64,000 bases of DNA from Metabacillus schmidteae (GCF_903166545.1 NZ_CAESCH010000002.1:310001-374000); one strand, 5' to 3'. Numbered from the stretch's first letter, positions 1 through 9,017 are shown. A program made the numbers and translations. The notes: generated from the sequence alone by a model not told the origin.

Positions 1-978
1 TGATTTTAATGACTGTAAAATAAGCGATTGAGAAGGGTGTGAGCTGCTTGAAATTGTTCCTCTAATTAAGCCTTTTGTTTTTTGCTCTAATGCATTCAGC
101 ACGTTTGCTGATTTGCTTGCATATGTGATAAATCCAACACGGAAGCCCCATACATAATTTTCTTTTGTTGCCCCGTCAATTTTCACTGCTAAAATACGAT
201 CATGCGCATCTGCCAAGTAACTGAAAATTGATTCAGTCATTGAATCTTCGTAAAATAATCCGAAGTAAGCATCATCGATCAGCACAACAATGTTTAAGCC
301 TTCTTCTGCAGCTTCTGTTAGAACTGCTGCAATTTCCTTTGCTTCAGACTCAAGCGGTGTGTAACCAGTCGGGTTGTTCGGGAAGTTTAGAAGAACAATC
401 ACTTTTTCAGCTGATTTTTGTGCATCAATTGTTGCTTTTAAACCTGCTGTGTTAAACCCATTTTCTTCATTAAATAATGGGAAGGTTTCCACAGTTGCAC
501 CGCGACGTGTTTTAAATGTGATGTTATAATTCCCCCAATACTTATCAGGTACAATTACCGGTGTACCTTCATCAGCAAATAAGTCTGCTGCAATACTTAA
601 GCCGTGAGTAAGGGCATTTGTGACGATTGGTGAACCAACTACATCTTTATTTAAACTTGGGCTATCTTTAAAGATTTTTTCCTGCCATACTTTACGTAAT
701 TCTTCTTTTCCTTGAGGTGGTGCATAAGGGTAAAGGTCTTTAGGTGTTACTTTACCGTCAAAAAGGTCTTGCAAATGTTGAAAGTGCATAGGCTGATTGT
801 TTTCTGTTGCAATACCGATTGTTGCATTAAAGCGATGAGCTTTTTTTCCTGCTTCTGCTGATTGACTTAAGATGCCTTTTGGATAGAACATTTCCTTTCC
901 AAGCTGAGACAACATGTTATAAACGTGTTCGTTATCTTCTTTGATTGCTTGATTTAAAGCTTGTGCTAATTCATTCAT
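1..978 (-). CDS. Class I/II PLP-dependent aminotransferase, N-terminal part (gene runs off the window start)
   Basis: The first 326 codons of a fold-type I aminotransferase read without a stop from the window edge. The start ATG (978-976) follows an AAGGA and a GAGGTG just upstream on the minus strand. Visible family features are the aromatic/Pro-rich substrate loop (YPYAPPQGKEELR), the TNALTHGLS segment, the NFPNNPTGYTP motif that contacts the cofactor, the DDAYFGLFYED segment, and a GATKENYVWGFRVGF stretch whose lysine is the expected Schiff-base residue. Seen: these motifs in the right order. Known: such enzymes move an amino group between an amino acid and a 2-oxo acid in the cytosol. The amino acid used cannot be told; an aspartate or aromatic type is possible. 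The C-terminal domain lies outside the window. It is divergent from the next gene. Confidence 0.85.
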   Translation of the reverse strand, partial: MNELAQALNQAIKEDNEHVYNMLSQLGKEMFYPKGILSQSAEAGKKAHRFNATIGIATENNQPMHFQHLQDLFDGKVTPKDLYPYAPPQGKEELRKVWQEKIFKDSPSLNKDVVGSPIVTNALTHGLSIAADLFADEGTPVIVPDKYWGNYNITFKTRRGATVETFPLFNEENGFNTAGLKATIDAQKSAEKVIVLLNFPNNPTGYTPLESEAKEIAAVLTEAAEEGLNIVVLIDDAYFGLFYEDSMTESIFSYLADAHDRILAVKIDGATKENYVWGFRVGFITYASKSANVLNALEQKTKGLIRGTISSSSHPSQSLILQSLKS

Positions 979-1150
979 GATCCTTTTTTTCACCTCTATA
1001 GGAAATAAAAATTTTTGAAAATTCATTAAGAGATATTTTATCACAGTGAAGGGTGTTCTCACAGTGGTAAAGCGAAAAAAATCTGACAAATAATTTATCT
1101 TTCAAGATATACTATGAGTGAGATTAGAAAAAGATATGAGAGGAATTTAT

Positions 1151-2599
1151 ATGGAAATTGGTTCAATCTTAATCGGGTTTATTGTCCTTTTAAATACGTT
1201 CTTTGCGATTGTTATGATTTTTAGAGAAAGAAGAGATGCCACATCGTCTTGGGCATGGCTGTTGGTGTTGTTCTTTATCCCGTTATTAGGATTTTTATTG
1301 TATCTTCTATTCGGACAAAATTTAAGTCGATATCGAATGTTTCAATGGGAGGATCGAAAAAAACTCGGAATCGATAAGCTGCTTGCTACTCAGCTGGAGG
1401 AAATCAGAAAAAATACCTTCAGTTTTAAAAGTGAGACTGCTGAAAAATACAAGCAAATGATTAACATGCATGTGCTCAATAATGATGCATTGTTAACAGA
1501 CGATAATGAAGTAGAGATTTTTACAGATGGAAATGAGAAGTTCGAAACGTTATTGAACGATATTGAACAGGCAACACATCATATTCACTTGCAATATTAT
1601 ATTTTGAAAAAAGATGAGCTTGGCAAACGTTTAGTCGCGGCATTAACAAGGAAAGCAGAGCAAGGAGTGAAGGTCAGGGTTTTATACGATGATTTAGGAT
1701 CAAGAAGCCTGAGACCAAAGTTTTTCAAAGAACTACGTAAGGCTGAAGGGGAGGTCGAAGTATTTTTTCCTTCGAAACTTAGATGGATCAATTTGAGACT
1801 CAATTATCGAAACCACCGAAAATTAGTGATCATTGACGGTGAAATCGGTTATGTTGGCGGTTTTAATGTGGGGGATGAATATCTAGGGCTTGACCCTTCC
1901 TTTGGCTATTGGCGTGACACACATCTTAAAATTCAAGGAACAGCGGTTCATGCCATTCAAGCCCGATTTATCCTTGATTGGAATCAAGCGACAGAAAAGC
2001 GGATGATTTCATACAGCCCTGAATTATTTCCAGTGCCGCAAACAACAGGTGGGAGCAGCTTACAAATTGTGACGAGCGGCCCTGATTCTGAATGGGAGCA
2101 AATTAAAAATGGATATATGAAGATGATTACATCAGCTAAGGAGTCCATATGTATCCAAACACCTTACTTTATTCCTGATGCCAGTATTTTAGACGCGCTA
2201 AAGATTGCCTGTTTATCAGGTGTAGAAGTAAAGGTAATGATTCCGGATAAGCCTGATCACCCCTTTGTCTATTGGGCAACTCTTTCATACGCAGGGGAGC
2301 TCTTAAAATCCGGTGCCAATGTTTACATTTATGAAAATGGCTTTATCCATGCAAAAAGTATTGTCGTTGATCATGAGATTGCCTCAGTCGGAACAGCAAA
2401 TATTGATATGAGAAGCTTTAAATTGAATTTCGAAGTGAATGCATTTTTGTATGATGTTGACATTGCTACAAAGCTGCATGACTCCTTTATCCAGGATATG
2501 GAGAAATCAAGACAATTAACGTTAGAGGCTTATGTTCAGCGTTCAAGAGGTATTCGGATTAAAGAATCTGTCTCACGATTGCTTTCACCAATCCTATAA
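1151..2599 (+). CDS. cls: Cardiolipin synthase (phospholipase D family)
   Basis: Condenses two phosphatidylglycerol molecules to cardiolipin and glycerol at the cytoplasmic membrane. The 482-residue product has the length usual for Firmicute ClsA-type enzymes. Two N-terminal membrane helices (about residues 3-25 and 35-55) are followed by two phospholipase D domains. Each domain has an HxK(x)4D motif: NHRKLVIIDG (His about 222) and FIHAKSIVVDH (His about 400), the second followed by GTANIDMRSF. An upstream in-frame GTG at 1118 and ATG at 1136 exist, but AGAGGA at 1139-1144 sits 6 nt before ATG 1151, so that start is preferred. The gene stands alone and is closed by a perfect hairpin terminator. 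Family assignment is very secure; which paralogue (ClsA, YwiE or YwjE type) is inferred only from length. Confidence 0.93.
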   Translation: MEIGSILIGFIVLLNTFFAIVMIFRERRDATSSWAWLLVLFFIPLLGFLLYLLFGQNLSRYRMFQWEDRKKLGIDKLLATQLEEIRKNTFSFKSETAEKYKQMINMHVLNNDALLTDDNEVEIFTDGNEKFETLLNDIEQATHHIHLQYYILKKDELGKRLVAALTRKAEQGVKVRVLYDDLGSRSLRPKFFKELRKAEGEVEVFFPSKLRWINLRLNYRNHRKLVIIDGEIGYVGGFNVGDEYLGLDPSFGYWRDTHLKIQGTAVHAIQARFILDWNQATEKRMISYSPELFPVPQTTGGSSLQIVTSGPDSEWEQIKNGYMKMITSAKESICIQTPYFIPDASILDALKIACLSGVEVKVMIPDKPDHPFVYWATLSYAGELLKSGANVYIYENGFIHAKSIVVDHEIASVGTANIDMRSFKLNFEVNAFLYDVDIATKLHDSFIQDMEKSRQLTLEAYVQRSRGIRIKESVSRLLSPIL

Positions 2600-2604
2600 A
2601 AAAA

Positions 2605-2636
2605 TTAGGACCTGTCAACACAGGTCCTAATACTAT
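2605..2636 (+). terminator. Rho-independent terminator after cls
   Basis: An 11-bp perfect stem (TTAGGACCTGT / ACAGGTCCTAA, 2605-2615 and 2620-2630) with a 4-nt loop. A-rich sequence before and T-rich after mean that it could also act on the opposing small gene at 2638-2799. Confidence 0.88.
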
Positions 2637-2637
2637 T

Positions 2638-2799
2638 TTAGTTTTCAACTTCCTCTTTATTTTTACCCCAAATAAAATTTAACTTTCGTTTTGAGTCTAT
2701 CCCCTGATAAAGGAGAATAGCTGAATATATGGTTGTTAAAATGAGACCAAAGATTGCAGTCCAAAACAGCGTGTTAATCTTTTCTCCGATTCCAAACAT
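2638..2799 (-). CDS. Small single-span membrane protein (53 aa), unknown function
   Basis: An unrecognised 53-residue protein starting MFGIGEKINTLFW and ending KNKEEVEN. It is supported by a near-ideal ribosome binding site: on the minus strand an AAGGAGGA stretch lies 5-6 nt before the ATG at 2799. The predicted protein has one hydrophobic helix (about residues 11-33, containing TAIFGLILTTIYSAILLY) and a charged, Lys/Glu-rich tail, as expected for a small single-pass membrane protein with the tail probably in the cytosol. It lies convergent to cls and divergent from the ykaA-pit pair. The function is not known to me. A role beside cardiolipin synthase or phosphate uptake would be a guess from position only. 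Confidence 0.68.
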   Translation of the reverse strand: MFGIGEKINTLFWTAIFGLILTTIYSAILLYQGIDSKRKLNFIWGKNKEEVEN

Positions 2800-3034
2800 T
2801 CTTATCCTCCTTTTATTTTTGGATTATGAATAATATTCCCAAAAGCAGATGGAATATAGGGGGATTTCATAAGAACATCTAGCCCATAAAATTGAATTTG
2901 AACCAATAGAGAAATTATTTTCCAACACATGTATAAATAACTAGCATTTAACTTAGCATGTAAGCTACAATACTTTAGTAATTTATATAGTAGAGTCTTG
3001 AAATGACAAGAGGTCACTTAATGGAGGATTTTAA

Positions 3035-3658
3035 ATGATGTTTTCTAAAGGAAAAAAAGATAAATTTTCAGATCTGTTATTAAACATAATAAGCAATCTT
3101 CAACAAACAACAAAGTTTTGTGTTGAACAAGATATCTCAAACCATCATGAGTTGCAAATTTTTTTGGAAAATGTAAAAGAATTTGAATCAGCTGGTGATG
3201 AATTCATTCAACGTATTACAAAGGAGCTCAATCAGACATTTATTACACCGATTGACCGGGAAGATATTTTACAGCTTGCCCTGCATATTGATGATGTGTT
3301 GGACGGAATTGAACATATTGCCGCATTGTTTGAGATGTACTCGGTGACCAGCTTAACTGATCAAATGAAAAAGTTTTTGAGCATTACTCATCAATGTGCA
3401 GCAGAGATTTCAGAGGCAGTGACTTTACTGTCTTTAAAGAAACTACAGTCTATTCCAGCACATTCATTAAAATTAAAAGAGCATGAAGCAAACAGTGATA
3501 ATTTGCTTCGGACAGCAGTAAAAAATTTATTCGCAACTGAAAAGGATCCGATCAAAATCATTCAATATAAAGACATTTATGAGTCGCTTGAAGGCATCGT
3601 TGATAACTGTCGGAAGGTTGCCATTACATTGGATAGCATTGTCATGAAAAATGCATAA
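3035..3658 (+). CDS. ykaA: DUF47/PhoU-like phosphate transport accessory protein (YkaA-like)
   Basis: A 207-residue, almost entirely helical protein of the DUF47 (PhoU_div) family, which is typically encoded next to a Pit-type phosphate transporter. GGAGG (3023-3027) lies 7 nt before ATG 3035. Internal features match the family: the EFESAGDEFIQRITKELNQ helix, TPIDREDILQLA, and IDDVLDGIEHI with acidic residues that bind metal in PhoU-type folds. The gene ends 14 nt before pit, so the two form an operon, as I recall for ykaA-pit of B. subtilis. The role is probably modulation of the transporter or of intracellular phosphate signalling; this is inferred from context, not shown by the sequence. 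Confidence 0.85.
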   Translation: MMFSKGKKDKFSDLLLNIISNLQQTTKFCVEQDISNHHELQIFLENVKEFESAGDEFIQRITKELNQTFITPIDREDILQLALHIDDVLDGIEHIAALFEMYSVTSLTDQMKKFLSITHQCAAEISEAVTLLSLKKLQSIPAHSLKLKEHEANSDNLLRTAVKNLFATEKDPIKIIQYKDIYESLEGIVDNCRKVAITLDSIVMKNA

Positions 3659-3672
3659 GGGGATTTAGATAT

Positions 3673-4671
3673 ATGGATGTAACATTAATGATTACAATAT
3701 TGATTGTCGTTGGGGCCCTGGTGTTTGATTTTATAAATGGCTTTCATGATACGGCAAATGCGATCGCAACAAGTGTTTCGACAAAAGCTTTACAGCCAAA
3801 ACATGCAATCATTTTAGCATCGTTAATGAATTTTATCGGTGCCCTTACGTTTACAGGAGTTGCCAAAACAATTACAACCGGAATTGTTGATCCATTTACA
3901 CTACATAACGGCTCTATCGTCATTCTAGCAGCGCTTATTTCGGCGATTGCCTGGAATCTTATCACATGGTATTACGGTATACCGAGTAGTTCCTCACATG
4001 CCATTATCGGGTCTATTGTTGGAGCGGCCATTGCAGCTTCAGGGTTTGGCAGTATCAATTATTCAGGTTTTTCAAAGATTGTACAGTCACTTATTTTATC
4101 ACCAATCCTTGCATTCATAATTGGATATGTGGTATTTAGTATTTTTAAGGTTTTATTTAGAAATCATTCTTTGACAAAATCCAATAACCGATTTCGAAGA
4201 ATTCAAATTGTTACGGCTGCGTTTCAGGCTTATACACATGGTACAAATGATGCCCAAAAAGCGATGGGAATTATTACACTTGCCTTAATTGCCAACAACT
4301 ATCATAAGACAATGGATATTCCGGTATGGGTCCAGGTCTCATGTGCGCTTGCGATGGCGCTTGGAACATCAGTAGGTGGTTGGAGAATAATACAAACAGT
4401 TGGAAATAAAATTATGAAGATCAGACCAGTAAGCGGAGTTGCTGCAGATGTATCTTCTGCTTCCATTATCTTAGGAGCAACCTTTATGCATCTTCCGGTC
4501 AGCACCACACATGTGATTTCTTCATCTATTCTTGGAGTGGGAGCTTCAAATCGGATAAAAGGGGTTAATTGGGGAACCGCACAAGCCATGGTCTTTACAT
4601 GGATTGTTACACTTCCTGCATCAGCGGTTTTGTCGGGAATAGTTTATTATTTTCTTAACTTCATCCTTTAA
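3673..4671 (+). CDS. pit: Low-affinity inorganic phosphate transporter
   Basis: A membrane transporter of the PiT (PHO-4) family, moving phosphate, probably as a metal-phosphate complex, together with a proton or cation. The 332-residue protein is shorter than the enterobacterial form (about 500) but usual for Bacillus. Both family signature repeats are present: GFHDTANAIATSVST near residue 22 and YTHGTNDAQKAMG near residue 190. SSSSHA and STTHV motifs mark the two inverted halves. About ten hydrophobic segments can be counted. It follows the ykaA-like gene by 14 nt and is closed by a hairpin terminator. The product is secure; the ion coupled is not visible. Confidence 0.92.
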   Translation: MDVTLMITILIVVGALVFDFINGFHDTANAIATSVSTKALQPKHAIILASLMNFIGALTFTGVAKTITTGIVDPFTLHNGSIVILAALISAIAWNLITWYYGIPSSSSHAIIGSIVGAAIAASGFGSINYSGFSKIVQSLILSPILAFIIGYVVFSIFKVLFRNHSLTKSNNRFRRIQIVTAAFQAYTHGTNDAQKAMGIITLALIANNYHKTMDIPVWVQVSCALAMALGTSVGGWRIIQTVGNKIMKIRPVSGVAADVSSASIILGATFMHLPVSTTHVISSSILGVGASNRIKGVNWGTAQAMVFTWIVTLPASAVLSGIVYYFLNFIL

Positions 4672-4678
4672 AATAATT

Positions 4679-4706
4679 GGCAGAATGCGACAGAATTCTG
4701 CCTTTT
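4679..4706 (+). terminator. Rho-independent terminator after pit
   Basis: GGCAGAAT (4679-4686) pairs with ATTCTGCC (4695-4702), followed by TTTTT. It ends the ykaA-pit operon. Confidence 0.87.
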
Positions 4707-4773
4707 TGGTTAAATTTTTCCTTTTCATGTTATAAACTAGACTATAGAAGTCTTCTTAAAAGGAGTAACCCTC

Positions 4774-5916
4774 ATGAAAAAGGTAATCTCATTAGTAGTA
4801 CTATTTCTTATAGTCTGTGGTCTAGGCTTATATTTTGGCAAGATAGTATCAGCGCCTGAACAGAACATTGTCAAAGTGGAAGATAAAAGGAATCAACAAA
4901 TTGTTAAGAAAGAAGAGAAAATAGAGGGAAAAATTACAACTACTACTGCTTCTCTTTCGGCTATAGGTGATATTTTAATTCATGACCGCGTGTATGAACC
5001 TGCCCAAATTGGTGAGGGAACATATGATTTTACACCTCATCTGAAAAATGTTCAGTCACTATTAAAAGAAGCCGATATTACCATTGCTAACCAAGAATCA
5101 ATGATTGGCGGAACGGAGATTGGGCTTTCGACCTATCCTGCATTTAATAGTCCTTATGAAGTTGGGGACGAATTAAAAGAAAGTGGTATAGATCTAGTGA
5201 CACTAGCCAACAACCATACATTGGATAGGGGAGAAAAGGCAATCCAAAGTGCCATTTCCCATTGGAATCAATTAGGGATTCCTTATACCGGTGCTTTTTT
5301 ATCGGAAGAAGATAAAAGTAACATTCGAACAATTGAAAAGAATGATATTGTTTTTTCATTCTTGGCCTATACATACGGCACAAATGGGATTGAAACTCCG
5401 AAGAATAAACCATACTTAGTAAATAGAATTGAAGAAAGTAACATAAAACAAGATATTGAAAAAGCTGGTGCTATATCAGATGTAGTAGTGGTAAGTCTTC
5501 ATTTTGGAAAAGAATATGAAAGAATGCCAAATGAGGAACAAAAGCAGCTAGCACTCAACACAGCAAACGCGGGAGCAGACATTATCATTGGACATCACCC
5601 ACATGTTCTTCAGCCCGTGGAATGGATCGAAAGGGAAGATGGAAAGCGCTCTTTTGTTGCGTATTCCCTCGGTAACTTTTTTACAGGGCAAAATGAAGAT
5701 TACAAGGACATCGGTGGCGTTTTAAAAATTAACGCTGAAAAAAATCTAAAAAGCGGTGAAATTACCATAAAGGAACCATCATTCGTCCCAACCTTTGTGA
5801 ATAAGGAATATCATGTTTATCCTCTCGAACAAGTCCCTGACAAAGAAAAGGTATACGAAGAAATCATAAAGCATATGAAAACATGGGTACCAGAACTGAC
5901 ATTTTCCTTTACATGA
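4774..5916 (+). CDS. CapA/YwtB-like exported metallophosphatase-fold protein
   Basis: A 380-residue protein of the CapA (PGA_cap) family. Residues 4-24 form a signal peptide or membrane anchor, then a charged linker (about 30-50), then a calcineurin-like fold. Metal-site motifs can be read in order: SAIGDILIHDRVY, IANQESMIGG, TLANNHTLDRG, SLHFGKEYERMPNEEQ, GHHPHVLQPVEWIE and YSLGNFFTGQ. In species that make poly-gamma-glutamate, CapA/PgsA takes part in its synthesis or export, but no pgsBC genes are nearby, so this may be a stand-alone paralogue with another cell-surface role. AAAAGGAG lies about 7 nt before the ATG. Family is secure, function open. Confidence 0.82.
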   Translation: MKKVISLVVLFLIVCGLGLYFGKIVSAPEQNIVKVEDKRNQQIVKKEEKIEGKITTTTASLSAIGDILIHDRVYEPAQIGEGTYDFTPHLKNVQSLLKEADITIANQESMIGGTEIGLSTYPAFNSPYEVGDELKESGIDLVTLANNHTLDRGEKAIQSAISHWNQLGIPYTGAFLSEEDKSNIRTIEKNDIVFSFLAYTYGTNGIETPKNKPYLVNRIEESNIKQDIEKAGAISDVVVVSLHFGKEYERMPNEEQKQLALNTANAGADIIIGHHPHVLQPVEWIEREDGKRSFVAYSLGNFFTGQNEDYKDIGGVLKINAEKNLKSGEITIKEPSFVPTFVNKEYHVYPLEQVPDKEKVYEEIIKHMKTWVPELTFSFT

Positions 5917-5987
5917 TTTATAAAAAAACATCATATTTCCCCATATCCAACATATACATCTGTACAAGAATGATTGGGGGAACAAAG

Positions 5988-6158
5988 ATGGATATTTTAT
6001 TTTTAATCATTAGTCTATTAATTTTATGCTTGGTCACAGGATTGCGAATACTCATCCATATTTGGGGGAAAAAATACCGATATAACACCGCATGGAGTTT
6101 AATTGACACGGAGAAAAGGAAAGTAAGAATAAGAGATAGAAAACGATATGAGCGATAA
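5988..6158 (+). CDS. Small single-span membrane protein (56 aa), unknown function
   Basis: Start ATG 5988 follows GGGGG (5976-5980) by 7 nt; a longer in-frame reading from 5883 overlaps the previous gene and has no start signal. The product is MDILFLIISLLILCLVTGLRIL followed by a basic tail rich in Arg and Lys (RIRDRKRYER). One hydrophobic helix fills residues 3-22 and the positive tail should stay in the cytosol. A terminator overlaps its stop codon, which supports a real transcript end here. No family is recognised. Confidence 0.6.
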   Translation: MDILFLIISLLILCLVTGLRILIHIWGKKYRYNTAWSLIDTEKRKVRIRDRKRYER

Positions 6159-6185
6159 ACAGGGGGGAACCTTCCTGTTTTTATT
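6157..6185 (+). terminator. Rho-independent terminator overlapping the stop of the small membrane gene
   Basis: AAACAGG (6157-6163) pairs with CCTGTTT (6174-6180); the 3' arm runs into a T-rich tract (TTTTTATTTTTAT). Confidence 0.78.
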
Positions 6186-6240
6186 TTTATATTCACTTTT
6201 AAAGGACAGTCTTTGTAAGAGATATTAAAATTATAAAAAT

Positions 6241-6366
6241 GATAGTGGAATGGAGCGGAAGACACTGACTCCTGCGGGAAGTGAGGAAAGGCTGAGACCC
6301 CGCAGGCGAAGCTGAGGAGGCTTAGCCTCCTCCCCGGCGCATGGAGTGTCTGCAGCGCAATGAAAA
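6241..6366 (+). repeat. Family I repeat, end-type b, copy A
   Basis: A roughly 126-bp GC-rich element in an AT-rich gap. It opens with GATAGTGGAATGGAGCGGAA and closes with GTGTCTGCAGCGCAATG. AGACACT near the left end is inverted as AGTGTCT near the right end. The interior has the stretch GCTGAGACCCCGCAGGCGAA and GAGGAGGCTTAGCCTCCTC, a strong internal hairpin. The copy at 51380-51510 is the same type in the opposite orientation. No reading frame is seen. The element is a MITE- or REP-like non-coding repeat of a kind common in Bacillaceae. Confidence 0.82.
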
Positions 6367-6434
6367 GGACCTATTCTAACGTTTACCGATCTTAAATAAC
6401 AACAAAGTATATAAAAAACAGTCTTTTTAAAAAA

Positions 6435-6463
6435 TTGTTCTTTGAATCGCTTTGTAGTATATT
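6435..6463 (+). promoter_or_regulatory. Candidate sigma-A promoter for prfC
   Basis: TTGTTC (6435-6440) and TATATT (6458-6463) with a 17-nt spacer, 35 nt before the prfC start. Confidence 0.45.
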
Positions 6464-6498
6464 TGAGTCACATATTTAATTAAAAGAGGTTATTGCGA

Positions 6499-8085
6499 AT
6501 GAGTTTACAACAGGAAATAAATAAACGACGTACGTTTGCGATCATTTCCCACCCGGATGCAGGGAAAACAACGCTAACAGAAAAACTGCTTTTCTTTGGT
6601 CAAATTATCCGTTCAACAGGAACAGTTAAAGGGAAAAAATCAGGGAAATTTGCGGCATCCGACTGGATGGAAATCGAAAAAAAACGTGGAATATCCGTAA
6701 CATCAAGTGTAATGAGCTTTCCATATCATGAATTCCATGTAAACATACTGGATACACCGGGACACGAAGATTTCAGTGAAGACACATACCGTACACTAAC
6801 AGCGGTTGATAGTGTTGTCATGATCATTGATTCAACAAAGGGTGTTGAGCCTCAAACGATTAAACTTTTTAAAGTATGTCGAATGAGAGGAATTCCAATT
6901 TTCACGTTTATTAATAAGCTGGACCGTGAAGGAAGAGATCCTTTGGATTTGCTTTCTGAAATTGAAGAAGTATTAGGGATTGAATCATATCCAATGAACT
7001 GGCCAATCGGCAGTGGAAAACGTTTCTTAGGTATCCATGACCGCTTTAATAAGCAATTTGTTCGCTTCAAAGGTGATGAGGAAGAAGAAGTGATTCCGTT
7101 AAGCGAGCTTTCTTCAACAGATATTGAAGAAAATCCAATCTATCAAGATACAATGGGTGAGCTGGAACTGCTTGAAGAAGCAGGAAATGAGTTTTCGCCT
7201 GAGCGAGTGGAAAAAGGGGAGCTAACACCTGTTTTCTTTGGTAGTGCACTTGCTAATTTTGGTGTGCAAACCTTTTTTGATACATTTTTGCAATTTGCTG
7301 CAAAACCACAGCCGCGTAAAACAGATCAAGGCTTAGTTGAGCCGGAAAAAGATCAGTTCTCAGGCTATATCTTTAAAATTCAAGCAAATATGAACCCGGC
7401 ACACCGTGACAGAATCGCCTTCTTCCGAGTATGTTCCGGTAAATTCGAACGTGGAATGAGTGTAAACTTAAGTCGTACGAATAAAACGATTAAGTTGAAC
7501 CAAACGCAAGCCTTTATGGCAAAAGACCGTGACACTGTAGACGAGGCTTATCCTGGTGATATTATTGGGATTTATGATCCAAATATTTATCAAATTGGCG
7601 ACACGTTAATCGGTGGTAAAGACTCTTATGAATATGAAGAGCTGCCTCAATTCCCACCAGAGCTATTCAAACGTGTTCAGGCGAAAAACGTCATGAAAGC
7701 AAAGCAATTCCGAAAAGGAATAGAACAGCTTGTTCAAGAAGGAGCTATTCAATTATACCGCCAAGAGTTGAATGACTCGATCATCCTTGGCGCAGTTGGT
7801 CAGCTTCAATTTGAAGTGTTTGAATACCGAATGAAGGCTGAATATAATGTGGAAATTGAATTCACCTCACTTGGAGAACGAATTCCAAGATGGATTAAAA
7901 GCGAGAAGTTTGAGAAGCGCTTCTTTGATTCAAGAAGCATGCTTGTTCGTGATCGCTTTGGTGCCTATGCGGTACTGTTTGAAAATGAATTTACATTACG
8001 TTACTTTTTAGAAAATCAAAAAGACATTGAGTTAGTCGATTTATTAGAAGAAAATGACTATCAAGGTGTGACATCACAGAAATAA
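6499..8085 (+). CDS. prfC: Peptide chain release factor 3 (RF3)
   Basis: A translational GTPase that removes RF1/RF2 from the ribosome after peptide release and helps post-peptidyl-transfer quality control. The 528-residue product has the length of the E. coli protein (529). The GTPase motifs are clear: [12 protein letters not shown] (G1), [11 protein letters not shown] (G3), [12 protein letters not shown] (G4). RF3-specific sequences follow, such as GFVQTFFD-like [25 protein letters not shown], and the C-terminal [20 protein letters not shown]. An in-frame TTG at 6493 would add two residues, but AGAGGT at 6485-6490 fits ATG 6499 better. It is a monocistronic gene between a repeat element and a terminator. 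RF3 is known to be patchily distributed in bacteria, so its presence is a strain or lineage trait. Confidence 0.93.
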   Translation: MSLQQEINKRRTFAIISHPDAGKTTLTEKLLFFGQIIRSTGTVKGKKSGKFAASDWMEIEKKRGISVTSSVMSFPYHEFHVNILDTPGHEDFSEDTYRTLTAVDSVVMIIDSTKGVEPQTIKLFKVCRMRGIPIFTFINKLDREGRDPLDLLSEIEEVLGIESYPMNWPIGSGKRFLGIHDRFNKQFVRFKGDEEEEVIPLSELSSTDIEENPIYQDTMGELELLEEAGNEFSPERVEKGELTPVFFGSALANFGVQTFFDTFLQFAAKPQPRKTDQGLVEPEKDQFSGYIFKIQANMNPAHRDRIAFFRVCSGKFERGMSVNLSRTNKTIKLNQTQAFMAKDRDTVDEAYPGDIIGIYDPNIYQIGDTLIGGKDSYEYEELPQFPPELFKRVQAKNVMKAKQFRKGIEQLVQEGAIQLYRQELNDSIILGAVGQLQFEVFEYRMKAEYNVEIEFTSLGERIPRWIKSEKFEKRFFDSRSMLVRDRFGAYAVLFENEFTLRYFLENQKDIELVDLLEENDYQGVTSQK

Positions 8086-8090
8086 TCTTA

Positions 8091-8120
8091 GGGGGCTAAT
8101 TGTGTTAATTAGCCCTATTT
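8091..8120 (+). terminator. Rho-independent terminator after prfC
   Basis: GGGCTAATT (8093-8101) pairs with AATTAGCCC (8107-8115), followed by a T-rich tract. Confidence 0.85.
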
Positions 8121-8174
8121 TGTTTGGTTTTCATGTTATGATTGAGCTATACATAAGGAATTGAGGGGAAGCAT

Positions 8175-8618
8175 GTGAACTTAGAAAAAGCAACACTATC
8201 TGATTTGGATGATGTATCTGTATTGTTTAATAAGTACCGTATCTTTTATGGACAACCATCTGATCTTGAAGGGGCAAAGGCTTTTATCAAGGAAAGAATG
8301 GAGCAAAAGGAATCAACGATATTCCTGGCAAAAAGCAACGATGGAATTCCTGCTGGATTTGTCCAGCTTTACCCGATTTTTACTTCAGTAGGGATGAGGA
8401 GAAAATGGCTGCTTAATGATTTGTTTGTTTCTGAAGACTTTCGACGTCTTGGAGTAGGAAAAGCACTAATGAATCAAGCAAAGGAATTTGCGATTGAAAC
8501 GAATACAGCAGGAATTTTATTAGAAACAACCAAAGACAATGTAAATGCACAGGCTCTCTACGAAAGTGTCGGCTATGAAAAAGAGGATACTGTGTATTTT
8601 TACAATTTATCACTATAA
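8175..8618 (+). CDS. GNAT-family N-acetyltransferase
   Basis: A 147-residue acetyl-CoA dependent acetyltransferase. The start is GTG 8175, because the ATG two bases earlier runs straight into a stop; GAGGGGAA lies about 5 nt upstream. GNAT motif A is visible as LNDLFVSEDFRRLGVGKALMNQA (R/Q-x-x-G-x-G/A loop that holds the CoA pyrophosphate), and motif B as ILLETTKDNVNAQALYESVGYEKE. The N-terminal half (YRIFYGQPSDLEGAKAFI) resembles GNAT proteins of unknown substrate found in many bacilli. It sits between prfC and csbA on the same strand, 20 nt before csbA, and may be cotranscribed with it. The substrate cannot be inferred. Confidence 0.85.
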   Translation: MNLEKATLSDLDDVSVLFNKYRIFYGQPSDLEGAKAFIKERMEQKESTIFLAKSNDGIPAGFVQLYPIFTSVGMRRKWLLNDLFVSEDFRRLGVGKALMNQAKEFAIETNTAGILLETTKDNVNAQALYESVGYEKEDTVYFYNLSL

Positions 8619-8638
8619 TAGCTGAATAGGTGATTACG

Positions 8639-8872
8639 ATGGTTTTAAAAGTCATATTAGCAATCATTATGCCTTTTCTACTTGTCCTTCTTTTTACACG
8701 GGTAAGCTATAATCATTATGTTGGGATAGCATTAACAGCGGCTTTGCTTATTGCCTCCTATATGAAAGGTTACACACATGGTCCAAGCATCTTCTTTATT
8801 GACATCGTCTCACTTGGTGTCGGCTTTTTCTTTGCGAGAAAGATGAAGGAGGACCTGGTGAAGAAGAAATAG
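8639..8872 (+). CDS. csbA: CsbA-type small membrane protein
   Basis: A 77-residue protein with three hydrophobic segments and a Lys-rich C-terminus (FARKMKEDLVKKK), located directly upstream of uvrBA. Both the size and the position agree with csbA of B. subtilis (76 residues), a gene I recall as under general stress factor sigma-B. AGGTG at 8628-8632 is placed 6 nt before ATG 8639; the in-frame GTG at 8630 is less well placed. I see no convincing sigma-B promoter directly upstream, so it may be read from the acetyltransferase gene. Molecular function is unknown. Confidence 0.75.
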   Translation: MVLKVILAIIMPFLLVLLFTRVSYNHYVGIALTAALLIASYMKGYTHGPSIFFIDIVSLGVGFFFARKMKEDLVKKK

Positions 8873-8937
8873 GTTTGAGGTTAATTAAAAAGTGAAATAC
8901 TTAACTAAGAAAGGGCTATGACAGCTCTTTTTTTTAT

Positions 8938-9017
8938 AGTTGCAAAAATATGTGCAAACTCGCAATAAATACAAGATAGTTGCAAAAATAGATGAAAAGT
9001 TGCAAGATTTCCATATA
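8938..9017. repeat. Family III array 1: four units of 20-bp period, GCAA core
   Basis: Four degenerate units begin at 8938, 8958, 8978 and 8998, exactly 20 nt apart: AGTTGCAAAAATATGTGCAA, ACTCGCAATAAATACAAGAT, AGTTGCAAAAATAGATGAAA and AGTTGCAAGATTT. The core (T/C)GCAA is constant and the rest drifts. The array fills the gap between the csbA 3' region (a weak hairpin, AAGGGCT/AGCTCTT followed by T8, at 8910-8938) and the uvrB promoter. Related arrays are at 43221-43320 and 56251-56350. Confidence 0.7.
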
